DNA from: an uncultured Oscillospiraceae bacterium
GTDB taxonomy: Bacteria; Bacillota; Clostridia; Oscillospirales; Oscillospiraceae
Length of the DNA: 31,014 bases
Direction of reading: 5' to 3'
Assembly (NCBI GenBank): GCA_910578575.1
Contig: CAJTQP010000026.1
Coordinates: forward strand, 1 to 31,014
Part shown: piece after piece, positions 1 through 6,504 of the stretch
Layout of the letters: each line of letters opens with the position of its first letter
How positions within the stretch are numbered: the first letter of the stretch is position 1
The notes under the pieces: generated by a model
Databases searched by the model: none
What the model was told of the DNA's origin: nothing
The model's input: the letters and a program-made list of their open reading frames with translations, nothing else
Program-made: the position numbers and the translations under genes

Positions 1-362
1 CGCCGCCCCCGTCCCGCGCTCTGGCGCTGGGCGATGAGCACTGTGCCCTCCGGGGCCCCCGCCAGGGCCTGCTCCCGGAGGACGTTGTTGGTGGACGTGA
101 CCTCCTCCCGGACCTCCAGGTGGAGGTTCGGGAGGGTGACGTAGCGGGCAACCCCCTGGGGGGTGAGCATGTCGCTGTCCGCCGGCAGGCGGTAGCCCCG
201 GTGGGGGGCGGCGTCAATGGGGACGCCCCCCTCCCGAAGCTGAGAAATGGCCTTCCATACGGAAGCCCTGGTGACGGAGAGCTCCTCCGCCAGGGCCTCC
301 CCGGAGAAATACTCCCCCCGGTGGGCCTCTAGGGCCTCTAACACGCGGTCACGAACCGACAT
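1..362 (-). CDS. birA: BirA biotin-protein ligase / biotin operon repressor, partial (N-terminal 120 residues)
   Basis: The gene reads leftwards from an ATG at 362 and is cut by the window edge, so only about the first 120 residues are present. Residues 1-60 form the winged helix-turn-helix of bifunctional BirA (SVRDRVLEALE, then LAEELSVTRASVWKAISQLR and the wing PHRGYRLP). The catalytic domain begins with the STNN motif and reaches the QSAGRGRR biotin/adenylate loop at the edge. The family attaches biotin to carboxylase carrier proteins and, as biotinyl-AMP complex, represses biotin genes. The start follows GAGGTGATCTC, 21 bases after the bioY stop, so the two genes form one operon. A BirA-like operator lies over the bioY promoter, which suggests autoregulation. 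The HTH distinguishes it from ligase-only BirA. Confidence 0.93.
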   Translation of the reverse strand, partial: MSVRDRVLEALEAHRGEYFSGEALAEELSVTRASVWKAISQLREGGVPIDAAPHRGYRLPADSDMLTPQGVARYVTLPNLHLEVREEVTSTNNVLREQALAGAPEGTVLIAQRQSAGRGR

Positions 363-383
363 GAGATCACCTCGCAGATCAAA

Positions 384-944
384 TCAATGGACGTAAGGCC
401 CCACCCGTTTCCAAACCACCAAGGCGAGAAACATTTTCACCAATCCGGGCAAGATAAAGGGGACTACGCAGGTGGCCAGTGCCCCCGCCAAGGTGGCGGC
501 ACTGCCGCCGCCGGTGTAGACCTTCAGGAACCAGACGGTGCCGAAGGCATAGTTCACCACCATCACCAGTAGCATACAGAAGGTCTGGGCCGGCAGGCTG
601 CTCCCCACACGGGGGCTCACTGCCCAATACACCAGCCCCGCCGCCACGAAGCCTACTAAGTACCCCCCTGTGGCCCCCAGCAGCACCCCCGGCCCGGCGC
701 CGAAGCCGGAGAACACTGGCAGGCCCACCAGGCCCAGACAGAGGTAAAGGACGATGGAGAGGGTCCCCCGCCTGCCCCCCAGGAGCAGCAGGGCAACGGA
801 GATGGCAAAGGTCTGCATGGTGAAAGGCACCGGACCGATGGGCACCGTGATCCAACTGCACACCGCCGTCAAGGCGGCCATCAGGGCGATGTAGCACAGG
901 TCACGGACCTTACTTTGGGGTTTGGCTAAAACTTGGGTCGACAT
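384..944 (-). CDS. bioY: BioY biotin transporter (ECF S component)
   Basis: This is a 186-residue, very hydrophobic protein with about six membrane segments. It carries the BioY signature near the N-terminus (ITVPIGPVPFTMQTFA) and the glycine-rich GPGVLLGATGGYLVGF segment that marks the biotin-binding S component of energy-coupling-factor transporters. It captures biotin in the cytoplasmic membrane and works with the shared EcfA/A'/T module, which is not in this window. The frame stays open to a TTG at 953, but GAGG sits 10 bases before the ATG at 944 and only 2 before the TTG, so 944 is the better start. It is first in an operon with birA and sits behind a near-consensus promoter overlapped by a BirA-type operator. 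Confidence 0.95.
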   Translation of the reverse strand: MSTQVLAKPQSKVRDLCYIALMAALTAVCSWITVPIGPVPFTMQTFAISVALLLLGGRRGTLSIVLYLCLGLVGLPVFSGFGAGPGVLLGATGGYLVGFVAAGLVYWAVSPRVGSSLPAQTFCMLLVMVVNYAFGTVWFLKVYTGGGSAATLAGALATCVVPFILPGLVKMFLALVVWKRVGPYVH

Positions 945-979
945 GGGAAACAAACCTCATTTCTTTGGGAATTGAGGTG

Positions 980-1008
980 AGTATACCACGACAGGGAATG
1001 ATTGTCAA
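980..1008 (-). promoter_or_regulatory. Sigma-A promoter of bioY-birA
   Basis: On the minus strand TTGACA (1003-1008) is followed after exactly 17 bases by TATACT (980-985). The -35 is perfect and the -10 differs at one position. The distance to the bioY start is about 36 bases. The -35 box overlaps the left half of the inverted repeat read as a BirA operator. Confidence 0.85.
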
Positions 1009-1033
1009 CTAAAATAGAAAAATAAGTTTACGT
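1002..1033. promoter_or_regulatory. Candidate BirA operator
   Basis: TTGTCAAC (1002-1009) and GTTTACGT (1026-1033) are separated by an AT-rich 16-base spacer. This resembles the known Firmicutes BirA operator, TTGTTAAC, about 15 bases, GTTAACAA. The left half matches 7 of 8 positions and the right half only 5 of 8. Its overlap with the bioY -35 box and the downstream birA gene support repression by biotinyl-AMP-loaded BirA; binding itself is inferred. Confidence 0.6.
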
Positions 1034-1048
1034 TTTATTTTCTGGCGT

Positions 1049-1540
1049 TTACAGGCGCTGCATGTGCTCCAGCACCAGCTGGGCGCACTTGCCGGTGAAG
1101 AAGCCGGTGACGATCCCCGCGATCATCAGCACCGGGGCATACACCAGGATGGACACGGTGCCGGAGATGAACACCGCCACCGCCAGCTGTCCAGCGTTGT
1201 GGGCGATGGCCCCGAAGATGCTCATCACCCAGGTCTGCTGGATGCTCACCAGGGGTTTCAACAGGCTCATCACCACCCAGCACAGGCAGCCCCCGGCCAG
1301 GCTGAAGAGCATGGCGCTAAAACTCCCCGCCACGGTGTTTCCCAGCACCACCCGGATGAGCAAAATCGCCCCCGCCTCCCGCCAGCCCAGGGTCCACAGG
1401 GCGAAGAGGGTGATCACATTGGCCACCCCCAGCTTCACGCCGGGGATGGGAATGGGGATGGGGATCTGGGCCTCCACCAAAAAGATGATCATGGACACGC
1501 CGGTGAGCATGGCCATGGTGGTGAGTCGTTTCAGCTTCAT
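1049..1540 (-). CDS. Hpre_diP_synt_I / Gx transporter family membrane protein
   Basis: This 163-residue protein is made almost entirely of about five membrane segments. It matches the family labelled heptaprenyl diphosphate synthase component I (also Gx transporter): MAMLTGVSMIIFLVEAQIP, then PGVKLGVANVITLFALW and an early RVVLGNTVAGSFSAMLFSLAG. The family name comes from a weak historical link; the fold looks like an ECF-type S component, so the substrate is unknown. An ATG at 1555 gives five more residues without a ribosome site; GGAG nine bases before the ATG at 1540 decides the start. The upstream NusG-II gene stops one base before this start (TGATATG), so translation is probably coupled. 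The same gene pair is commonly adjacent in Clostridia, often with FAD:protein transferases. Confidence 0.8.
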   Translation of the reverse strand: MKLKRLTTMAMLTGVSMIIFLVEAQIPIPIPIPGVKLGVANVITLFALWTLGWREAGAILLIRVVLGNTVAGSFSAMLFSLAGGCLCWVVMSLLKPLVSIQQTWVMSIFGAIAHNAGQLAVAVFISGTVSILVYAPVLMIAGIVTGFFTGKCAQLVLEHMQRL

Positions 1541-1541
1541 A

Positions 1542-1928
1542 TCAGGACACTCCATCCAGGGCAGCGGATGTTTTTCCCTCCACCACCTCCACCACCAGCT
1601 TGTGGGGCAGGCAGACGATGGGGTCCCCGGTGCTCTCTGTGGGGCCGTGGCGGACGCAGACCTGGTCGGGGCAGTCCGCCTGGGTGACGGCCACCTTGCC
1701 GTCCTGGATCACCACGGTGTTATGGCCGCCGTTTTCCCCCTGGTATTCGTATGTGGCGTCCTGGTCCAGGGGCAGGGTCTCCACCAGGCTGCCGTTTTGG
1801 GTGATCTCCACCCGGCTGCCCGCCTCCCGGAGGCGGAAGAGCAGCACTGTGGCCAACACGCTGGCCGCCAGCAGGGCCAGCACCAACCCGGCCCAAAACT
1901 TTGTGGATTTTCCTGCACGCTGCGCCAT
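1542..1928 (-). CDS. NusG domain II-containing protein, membrane-anchored
   Basis: This 128-residue protein has an N-terminal membrane segment at about residues 12-32 (FWAGLVLALLAASVLATVLLF) followed by an extracellular NusG-II beta domain. The domain shows the two conserved cysteine motifs of this family, ADCPDQVCVRHG and VCLPHKLVVEV, which are not part of the transcription factor NusG itself. The function is unknown; the partner gene (1049-1540) suggests a role with a membrane transporter or redox system. The frame is open further upstream, but GGAGGT sits six bases before the ATG at 1928 and the residue after it starts the typical positively charged N-terminus. A TTGCCT/TAACAT promoter lies at 1960-1988. 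Confidence 0.85.
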   Translation of the reverse strand: MAQRAGKSTKFWAGLVLALLAASVLATVLLFRLREAGSRVEITQNGSLVETLPLDQDATYEYQGENGGHNTVVIQDGKVAVTQADCPDQVCVRHGPTESTGDPIVCLPHKLVVEVVEGKTSAALDGVS

Positions 1929-1959
1929 GGCGGACCTCCGTTTTGCTTTGCTGTCTCCC

Positions 1960-1988
1960 ATGTTACCGCATTTGGGATAGAAAGGCAA
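1960..1988 (-). promoter_or_regulatory. Candidate promoter for the NusG-II / Hpre operon
   Basis: On the minus strand TTGCCT (1983-1988) and TAACAT (1960-1965) are spaced by 17 bases, each matching four of six consensus positions. It lies about 32 bases before the chosen start at 1928 and is divergent from the riboswitch promoter at 2018-2046. Confidence 0.5.
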
Positions 1989-2017
1989 GACTTTTCCAAC
2001 GGGAGGCAACTTCCCCC

Positions 2018-2046
2018 TTGACAAAGGCGGGGCAATGGGATATGAT
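2018..2046 (+). promoter_or_regulatory. Sigma-A promoter of the riboswitch-ATPase transcript
   Basis: TTGACA (2018-2023), 17 bases, TATGAT (2041-2046). The -35 is perfect and the -10 has one change. Transcription would start at about 2051-2053, at or just inside the 5' strand of the riboswitch closing helix. Confidence 0.85.
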
Positions 2047-2050
2047 ACCT

Positions 2051-2147
2051 GCGTAAAAGGGAGTAGCTGGCACGGTCCCCTCCGTGCGTCTGCGGCGTCA
2101 ATCCGGGCTTTGCCCCGCTACAGGATCAAACAGCGAGACTTTTGCGC
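2051..2147 (+). promoter_or_regulatory. yybP-ykoY (Mn2+) riboswitch aptamer
   Basis: The leader shows the conserved yybP-ykoY pieces: AAAAGGGAGTAGC at the 5' end and CAGCGAGACTTTTGC at the 3' end. A closing helix forms between 2051-2059 (GCGTAAAAG) and 2139-2147 (CTTTTGCGC), nine pairs with one G-U. Inside it GTAGC pairs with GCTAC, GCACGG with CCGTGC, and GGGC with GCCC. Members of this class sense Mn2+ and control manganese exporters, TerC-like proteins and P-type ATPases. The 3' strand of the closing helix is also the 5' arm of the terminator at 2133-2181, so ligand-stabilised aptamer and terminator exclude each other; Mn2+ would switch the ATPase on. Confidence 0.9.
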
Positions 2148-2181
2148 AAGGAATATTTTTGCGCAAAGGTCTCGCTTTTTT
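2133..2181 (+). terminator. Riboswitch-controlled intrinsic terminator
   Basis: GCGAGACTTTTGCGCAA (2133-2149) pairs with TTGCGCAAAGGTCTCGC (2159-2175) through 17 positions with one G-U, followed by six T (2176-2181). It lies wholly between the aptamer and the ribosome site, and its 5' arm is shared with the aptamer closing helix. Confidence 0.92.
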
Positions 2182-2201
2182 GTACACAAAGGAGAGATAG
2201 T

Positions 2202-4802
2202 ATGAAACAAATCCAAGAACCCTGGACCTACAGCACCACCCAAGCGCTGGCGGACTTATCCAGCAGCGGCCAAGGCCTCAACAGCCGGGCTGCCCAGGAA
2301 CGTTTGGCCAACTACGGCCCCAACCAGCTCCAGGCGGGCAAACGGGCGGGACCCCTGGGGATCTTCCTGGGGCAGTTCGCCGATGTCCTGGTGGGCATCC
2401 TGCTGTTGGCGGCGGGGGTATCCGCCGTGATGGGGGACGGGGAGAGCGCCGGGGTGATCCTGGCGGTGGTGGTGCTCAACGCGGTGCTGGGCACCGTCCA
2501 GACCCTGAAGGCCCAGGCCTCCCTGGACAGCTTAAAGGCCCTCTCCGCCCCCACTGCCAAAGTCCTCCGGGACGGGCAGGTGGTGCAGCTCCCTGGCCGG
2601 GAGGTGGTCCCTGGGGACATCGTGCTCCTGGAGGCCGGGGACGCGGTGTGCGCCGACGGGCGGCTGTTGGAATCCGCCAGCCTGAAAACCGCCGAGAGCG
2701 CCCTCACCGGGGAGAGCCTGCCGGTGGAGAAGCACACGGACCCCCTCCCCGGCGACGTCCCCCTGGGGGAGCGGGCCAACATGGTGTTTTCCGGCAGCTT
2801 TGTCACCTACGGACGGGGCCGCTTCCTGGTCACCGCCACGGGGATGGACACGGAGATGGGGAAGATCGCCGCCCTGTTGAAGGACACCTCGGAGCGGAAG
2901 ACGCCCCTGCAAGCCAGCCTGGACCAGTTCGGCAAGGGCCTGTCCCTGGGGGTACTGCTGCTGTGCCTGCTGCTCTTTGGGCTCAACGTCCTCCTGCGCC
3001 ACCAGCCGGTGATGGACGCCTTCCTCTTCGCCGTGGCCCTGGCGGTGGCGGCCATCCCGGAGGCCCTCAGCTCCATCGTCACCATCGTCCTCTCCTTCGG
3101 CACCCGGAAGATGGCCCAGGAGCACGCGGTGATCCGCCGTCTCCAGGCGGTGGAGGGTTTAGGCTCTGTGTCCGTGATCTGCTCGGATAAGACCGGCACC
3201 CTGACCCAGAACCGGATGACCGTCCGGCAGCTCTATGTCCAGGGGCGGACGGTCCCTGCGGAGACGCTGGACCCTCAGGACCCCGCCCAAGCCGCCCTGC
3301 TGCGCACGGCCCTGCTGTGCAGCGACGCCGTGGTCAGCCAAAGCGGGGAGGAGATCGGGGACCCCACGGAGACCGCCCTGGTGCGCCTGGGGGCGGACTA
3401 TGGGCTGGAGGCGGAGACGGTCCGGGCCCACTGGCCCCGGCTGGGGGAACTGCCCTTCGACTCCGACCGGAAGTGTATGTCCACCGCCCATCGCTTCTCC
3501 GGCGGCCTGCTGCTCCTGACCAAGGGGGCGGTGGATGTGCTGCTGGGGCGCTGTCTCCTCAGTGAACAGGAAAAAGCGGACATCCAAGCTGCCAACGAGG
3601 CCTTTTCCCACCAGGGGCTGCGGGTGCTGGCCTTTGCCTGCCGTCCGCTAGACAACAGAGACCTCAGCCTAGAGAGCGAACACGATTTGGAGTTCCTGGG
3701 CCTGATGGCCATGATGGACCCGCCCAGGGAGGAGTCCAAACAGGCGGTGGCGGACTGCATCGCCGCGGGCATCCGTCCGGTGATGATTACCGGGGACCAT
3801 GTGGTCACCGCCGCCGCCATTGCCCAGGAGGTGGGCATCCTCACCCCCGGCACCCAGGCGGTGGAGGGGGCGGTGATCGAGACCATGGACGACGACGCCC
3901 TGCTGGACTTCGTGCCCCAGGTGTCCGTCTATGGGCGGGTGTCCCCGGAGCATAAGATCCGCATCGTCCGGGCCTGGCAGGGGCGGGGCTGCCTGGTGGC
4001 CATGACCGGGGACGGGGTCAACGACGCCCCCGCCCTGAAGCAGGCGGACATCGGCGTGGCCATGGGCATCACCGGCACCGAGGTGGCCAAGGACGCCGCC
4101 GGCATGGTCCTCACCGACGACAACTTCGCCACCATCGTCCACGCGGTGAAGAACGGCCGCAACCTCTATGCCAACATCTGCCGCTCCATCCAGTTCCTCC
4201 TCTCCGGCAACCTGGCGGGGATCTTGACGGTGCTCTACGCCGCCCTGCTGGCCCTGCCGGTGCCCTTCGCGGCGGTGCACCTGCTGTTCATCAACCTCCT
4301 GACGGACTCCCTCCCCGCCATCGCCCTGGGGCTGGAGCCCCACAGTGACGCGGTGATGCTGGACCGCCCCCGGCCCCGGCGGGAGGGCATCCTCACCAGG
4401 GCCTTCCTCACCAAGGTGGCGGTGGAGGGGGCGGTGATGGCCGCCACCACCATCGGGGCCTTCCATTTGGGGCTGTCCGCCGGAGGCCAGCCGGTGGGGG
4501 CCACCATGGCCTTCGCCACCCTCTGCCTCTCCCGGCTGTTCCACGGCTTTAGCTGCAAGGGGGCGGGGCCGGTGCTCTTCACCCGGCGGTTTTGGAACAA
4601 CCCCACCCTGCTGCTGGCCTTTGCCGTGGGGGCGGGGCTGTTGGGGGCGGCGTTGGTGGTGCCGGGGTTCCGGGGCGTGATGCAGGCGGCGGGGTTGCCG
4701 CCTACTTTGGGGCTGGCGGTCATCGGGCTGGCTGCGGGGAGCTTTGGGGTGGTTCAGGCGCTGAAGGCGCTGGGGAACGTCCTGGCAAAGCTGCCGCACT
4801 GA
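2202..4802 (+). CDS. P-type cation-transporting ATPase, PMR1/SERCA-like (probable Mn2+/Ca2+ exporter)
   Basis: This 866-residue P2A-type ATPase has every catalytic signature: TGES at 169-172 (actuator), DKTGT with phosphorylated Asp329, and TGDGVNDAP around 602-610. Metal-site residues align with SERCA site II: Glu287 in the M4 PEAL motif, and Asn698 and Asp702 in the M6 NLLTD motif. The site-I glutamate of SERCA M5 is replaced by glycine just after Asn670, so one ion site is expected, as in yeast PMR1, which carries Ca2+ and Mn2+. The upstream Mn2+ riboswitch makes manganese export the likely role. The frame is open from 2142, but that lies inside the terminator hairpin; AAAGGAGAGA at 2188-2197 sets the start at 2202. 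The 3' end overlaps a convergent gene by 49 bases. Confidence 0.95.
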   Translation: MKQIQEPWTYSTTQALADLSSSGQGLNSRAAQERLANYGPNQLQAGKRAGPLGIFLGQFADVLVGILLLAAGVSAVMGDGESAGVILAVVVLNAVLGTVQTLKAQASLDSLKALSAPTAKVLRDGQVVQLPGREVVPGDIVLLEAGDAVCADGRLLESASLKTAESALTGESLPVEKHTDPLPGDVPLGERANMVFSGSFVTYGRGRFLVTATGMDTEMGKIAALLKDTSERKTPLQASLDQFGKGLSLGVLLLCLLLFGLNVLLRHQPVMDAFLFAVALAVAAIPEALSSIVTIVLSFGTRKMAQEHAVIRRLQAVEGLGSVSVICSDKTGTLTQNRMTVRQLYVQGRTVPAETLDPQDPAQAALLRTALLCSDAVVSQSGEEIGDPTETALVRLGADYGLEAETVRAHWPRLGELPFDSDRKCMSTAHRFSGGLLLLTKGAVDVLLGRCLLSEQEKADIQAANEAFSHQGLRVLAFACRPLDNRDLSLESEHDLEFLGLMAMMDPPREESKQAVADCIAAGIRPVMITGDHVVTAAAIAQEVGILTPGTQAVEGAVIETMDDDALLDFVPQVSVYGRVSPEHKIRIVRAWQGRGCLVAMTGDGVNDAPALKQADIGVAMGITGTEVAKDAAGMVLTDDNFATIVHAVKNGRNLYANICRSIQFLLSGNLAGILTVLYAALLALPVPFAAVHLLFINLLTDSLPAIALGLEPHSDAVMLDRPRPRREGILTRAFLTKVAVEGAVMAATTIGAFHLGLSAGGQPVGATMAFATLCLSRLFHGFSCKGAGPVLFTRRFWNNPTLLLAFAVGAGLLGAALVVPGFRGVMQAAGLPPTLGLAVIGLAAGSFGVVQALKALGNVLAKLPH

Positions 4803-5419
4803 GCCCACAAAAAGTCCACCACCGGTGTCTCCTGGGGAGACATCGCGGTGGGCTTTTTCGCACAGAGGCTTTGGAGACAGTCCCAGGGGATCCAGGCCAT
4901 GGGCCCGTATCCCTTCTCCCCTGCCGCTGTTGCGTAGGGCGAAAAGGGCTCTGTGAGATAGAGGTTGTATTCAAAGTCATCATTGCCCAGCTCCAGTTGG
5001 GACTCGATGGATTCCTTTGCCGACTGGATGGTCCCTTCGTCGATATCAAAGCGTTCAAACAGCGGGTAGTTTTTGGAAAAGTCCTTGGTGTCCAGCTTGA
5101 TCTGCGTTGCGGCAACATAGAGGTCCTCCCCGATCTTGCTCAAGCACCCGCCCTCAGGCAGGGCCAGCAAGTCCATCGCCCATCCCAGGATGGGCTCGGC
5201 ATAGACCAGATCATCCCCCTGGCTCCCGGCGGGCCCTTCCTGGACGGGCCCCAGCAGGGTGTAGGTATTGTCCCCGTTGCTTTTTAGCATCACCTTCTCC
5301 GGAACGCTTTCCGGGGTCGTGTCCTGGCCGCTCTCCTCCAAGCTTGCCGCGCCCACGGGAAACGCCAGGAGGCTGAGGGTCAGAAGCAGAGACAAGCACA
5401 CTGCAATCCGTTTTTTCAT
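4754..5419 (-). CDS. Secreted protein of unknown function
   Basis: This 221-residue protein starts with a clear signal peptide (MKKRIAVCLSLLLTLSLLAF, cleavage probably near VGAASLEES at about residue 25). The rest is an acidic, soluble domain with no family I recognise. The ATG at 5419 is supported by GGAAGGG about ten bases upstream; the open frame further up (to 5524) runs across the promoter and is not coding. The last ~35 residues are encoded by DNA that also forms the terminator hairpin (4803-4858) and the antisense of the ATPase 3' end, so the original C-terminus may have been shorter. Expression is likely from the 5480-5508 promoter. Confidence 0.75.
   Translation of the reverse strand: MKKRIAVCLSLLLTLSLLAFPVGAASLEESGQDTTPESVPEKVMLKSNGDNTYTLLGPVQEGPAGSQGDDLVYAEPILGWAMDLLALPEGGCLSKIGEDLYVAATQIKLDTKDFSKNYPLFERFDIDEGTIQSAKESIESQLELGNDDFEYNLYLTEPFSPYATAAGEKGYGPMAWIPWDCLQSLCAKKPTAMSPQETPVVDFLWAQCGSFARTFPSAFSA
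4803..4858. terminator. Bidirectional intrinsic terminator between convergent genes
   Basis: On the plus strand GCCCAC (4803-4808) pairs with GTGGGC (4848-4853), with TGTCTCC pairing GGAGACA in the apical stem, followed by five T (4854-4858), just after the ATPase stop. On the minus strand CCACCG/CGGTGG plus the same apical stem is followed by a T run (4809-4813). The minus-strand gene is still open when it crosses this hairpin. Confidence 0.8.
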
Positions 5420-5479
5420 TGTGACACCCTTCCTTTCTTTTTTGCCGCCTGACGGCGGTTTCCTATACAGTACGGTTTT

Positions 5480-5508
5480 AGTATACCACAAGCCATGGAC
5501 TCTGACAA
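5480..5508 (-). promoter_or_regulatory. Sigma-A promoter of the secreted protein gene
   Basis: On the minus strand TTGTCA (5503-5508), 17 bases, TATACT (5480-5485), each with one change from consensus. It lies about 60 bases before the ATG at 5419. Confidence 0.8.
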
Positions 5509-5582
5509 AAAATTTTGTATGCAAGGGGGTGAAAGCCCTGCGGGCAGGGGGGAAGCGTCGGGGACGGTAAATCTCAACCCGT

Positions 5583-5774
5583 TCATTCGCCCTCTTCCCA
5601 CACGGATTTTAGGCCTTCCGGATGCGCCCTGATATAGGCATCCATCAGGTCGAGATAGCGTGCTCTGCGCGCAGTGTCTTCGATTGTTTCCAGGATTGCT
5701 GTGATCCGGCGGCGACCCTCCCGCCATTGTTCAAATTGACCGGCAGTTTTTTGACTTACCCCTTTTGAGTTGCT
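5583..5774 (-). pseudogene. Headless remnant of an unidentified gene
   Basis: The minus strand holds a reading frame ending at a TGA at 5583-5585 that looks coding but has no start codon. It contains FEQWREGRRRITAILETIE followed by DTARRARYLDLMDAYIRAHP and GLKSVWEEGE. The composition (Arg/Glu-rich amphipathic helices) is protein-like. Going upstream the frame meets a TAA inside the loop of the 5755-5793 palindrome, so the 5' part of the gene has been replaced or deleted. I cannot name the parent protein. A different frame of the same DNA gives a longer open frame with an implausible composition. The remaining bases of the 5525-5843 interval carry only the palindrome and the HTH gene leader. 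Confidence 0.5.
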
Positions 5775-5793
5775 TTAACTCAAAAGGGGTAAG
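5755..5793. repeat. 17-bp perfect inverted repeat, candidate operator
   Basis: CTTACCCCTTTTGAGTT (5755-5771) and its exact reverse complement (5777-5793) flank a five-base loop. It overlaps a weak candidate promoter, TTGACT (5751-5756), 17 bases, TTTAAC (5774-5779), which points at the HTH gene at 5844. There is no T run after it, so a terminator is unlikely. Binding by the HTH protein is inference. Confidence 0.7.
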
Positions 5794-5843
5794 TTTGCAA
5801 GAAAAACCTGGGTATCTTTCTTTACAAGAAGGAGGGATACCCT

Positions 5844-6086
5844 ATGACCGTAGGAACCGCTGTCAAGCAACGAATTTTCCAACTATGTGACCAACGCGGA
5901 CTATCCATCAACAAGCTTTGTAACATCAGTGGTGTCGCGCAATCCACAGTGAATAATTTGATCAGTGGCCGCAACGACAGCATGACCATTGCAACCATCA
6001 AAAAGCTCTGCGACGGATTGGACATCACCTTAGAGGAATTTTTTCATGCGGAGGTGTTTCGGACGCTGGAGCAAGAGGTAAAATAA
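5844..6086 (+). CDS. XRE-family helix-turn-helix regulator
   Basis: This 80-residue protein is essentially a single Cro/C1-type DNA-binding domain: residues 4-70 include LCDQRGLSINKLCNISGVAQ, the recognition helix STVNNLISGR, and IATIKKLCDGLDITLEEFF. The size and end (EEFFHAEVF) fit the small stand-alone regulators common in Clostridia and their mobile elements. AAGAAGGAGGG ends eight bases before the ATG. It follows the palindrome at 5755-5793, which could be its own operator. The region is lower in GC than its surroundings and contains gene remnants, which suggests acquired DNA. The targets are unknown. Confidence 0.88.
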   Translation: MTVGTAVKQRIFQLCDQRGLSINKLCNISGVAQSTVNNLISGRNDSMTIATIKKLCDGLDITLEEFFHAEVFRTLEQEVK

Positions 6087-6157
6087 CGGGCTTTTGCGCG
6101 GGCACTAGCGGGCGAAGCTTATGGTACAAAATACGAACTATAAGGGGGTGGCATACT

Positions 6158-6472
6158 GTGACACAGGAAGAACTGATTTTGTTTGGGGAACGCCTTCGCA
6201 ACAGACGAGACACATTGGGTTTCACCCAGGAGTATGTCGCAGAAAAGGCTGATATCACGCCGCGCTTCTATCAGATGATCGAACGCGGAGAAAAAGGGAT
6301 GCAATGTGCATCCAAACAGATCCGTGGCCGCTGCATAAGGCTTTCCTCTTGCAGCGGCCACCCATTTCAAATCAAAAAATCTGATTCCGTCCGTCTCATC
6401 TATGGTGCGGAGAATTGTACCCACGATTGGTCCTTGACAGCCCCCATTTTCTTTTATATACTAAATTTATAG
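6158..6472 (+). CDS. Truncated XRE-family HTH protein, probably decayed
   Basis: The frame starts with GTG at 6158 after AAGGGGGTGG. Residues 1-48 are a good HTH domain (LILFGERLRNRRDTLGFTQE, YVAEKADITPRFYQMIERGE), the form found in phage- and ICE-type regulators. After KGM, where the family normally continues with a helix ending in a DYLL-type motif, the sequence becomes unrelated (CASKQIRGRCIRLSSCSGHP). That junction is followed by an 11-bp inverted repeat (6324-6361), and a strong promoter for the next gene lies inside the last codons (6434-6462). I therefore regard everything after about 6301 as non-native; a shortened DNA-binding protein could still be made. Confidence 0.5.
   Translation: MTQEELILFGERLRNRRDTLGFTQEYVAEKADITPRFYQMIERGEKGMQCASKQIRGRCIRLSSCSGHPFQIKKSDSVRLIYGAENCTHDWSLTAPIFFYILNL
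6324..6361. repeat. 11-bp perfect inverted repeat at the truncation point
   Basis: GTGGCCGCTGC (6324-6334) and GCAGCGGCCAC (6351-6361) flank a 16-base loop, about 20 bases after the HTH similarity breaks off. There is no T run. It may be part of a small inserted element. Confidence 0.6.
6434..6462 (+). promoter_or_regulatory. Sigma-A promoter of the 6505-7368 gene
   Basis: TTGACA (6434-6439), 17 bases, TATACT (6457-6462): perfect -35, one change in the -10. It lies about 43 bases before the ATG at 6505, inside the nominal end of the truncated HTH frame. Confidence 0.88.
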
Positions 6473-6504
6473 TAATATCGACATCCCCCAGAAAGGAGGC
6501 CCCC

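Noticed and set aside
2142..2201. Upstream start for the P-type ATPase (20 extra residues)
   Set aside because: These codons lie inside the riboswitch terminator hairpin. The AAAGGAGAGA ribosome site places the start at 2202.
5416..5727. 103-residue minus-strand open frame in the accessory patch
   Set aside because: It is in a different frame from the coding-like remnant 5583-5774 and runs over the promoter of the secreted protein gene.
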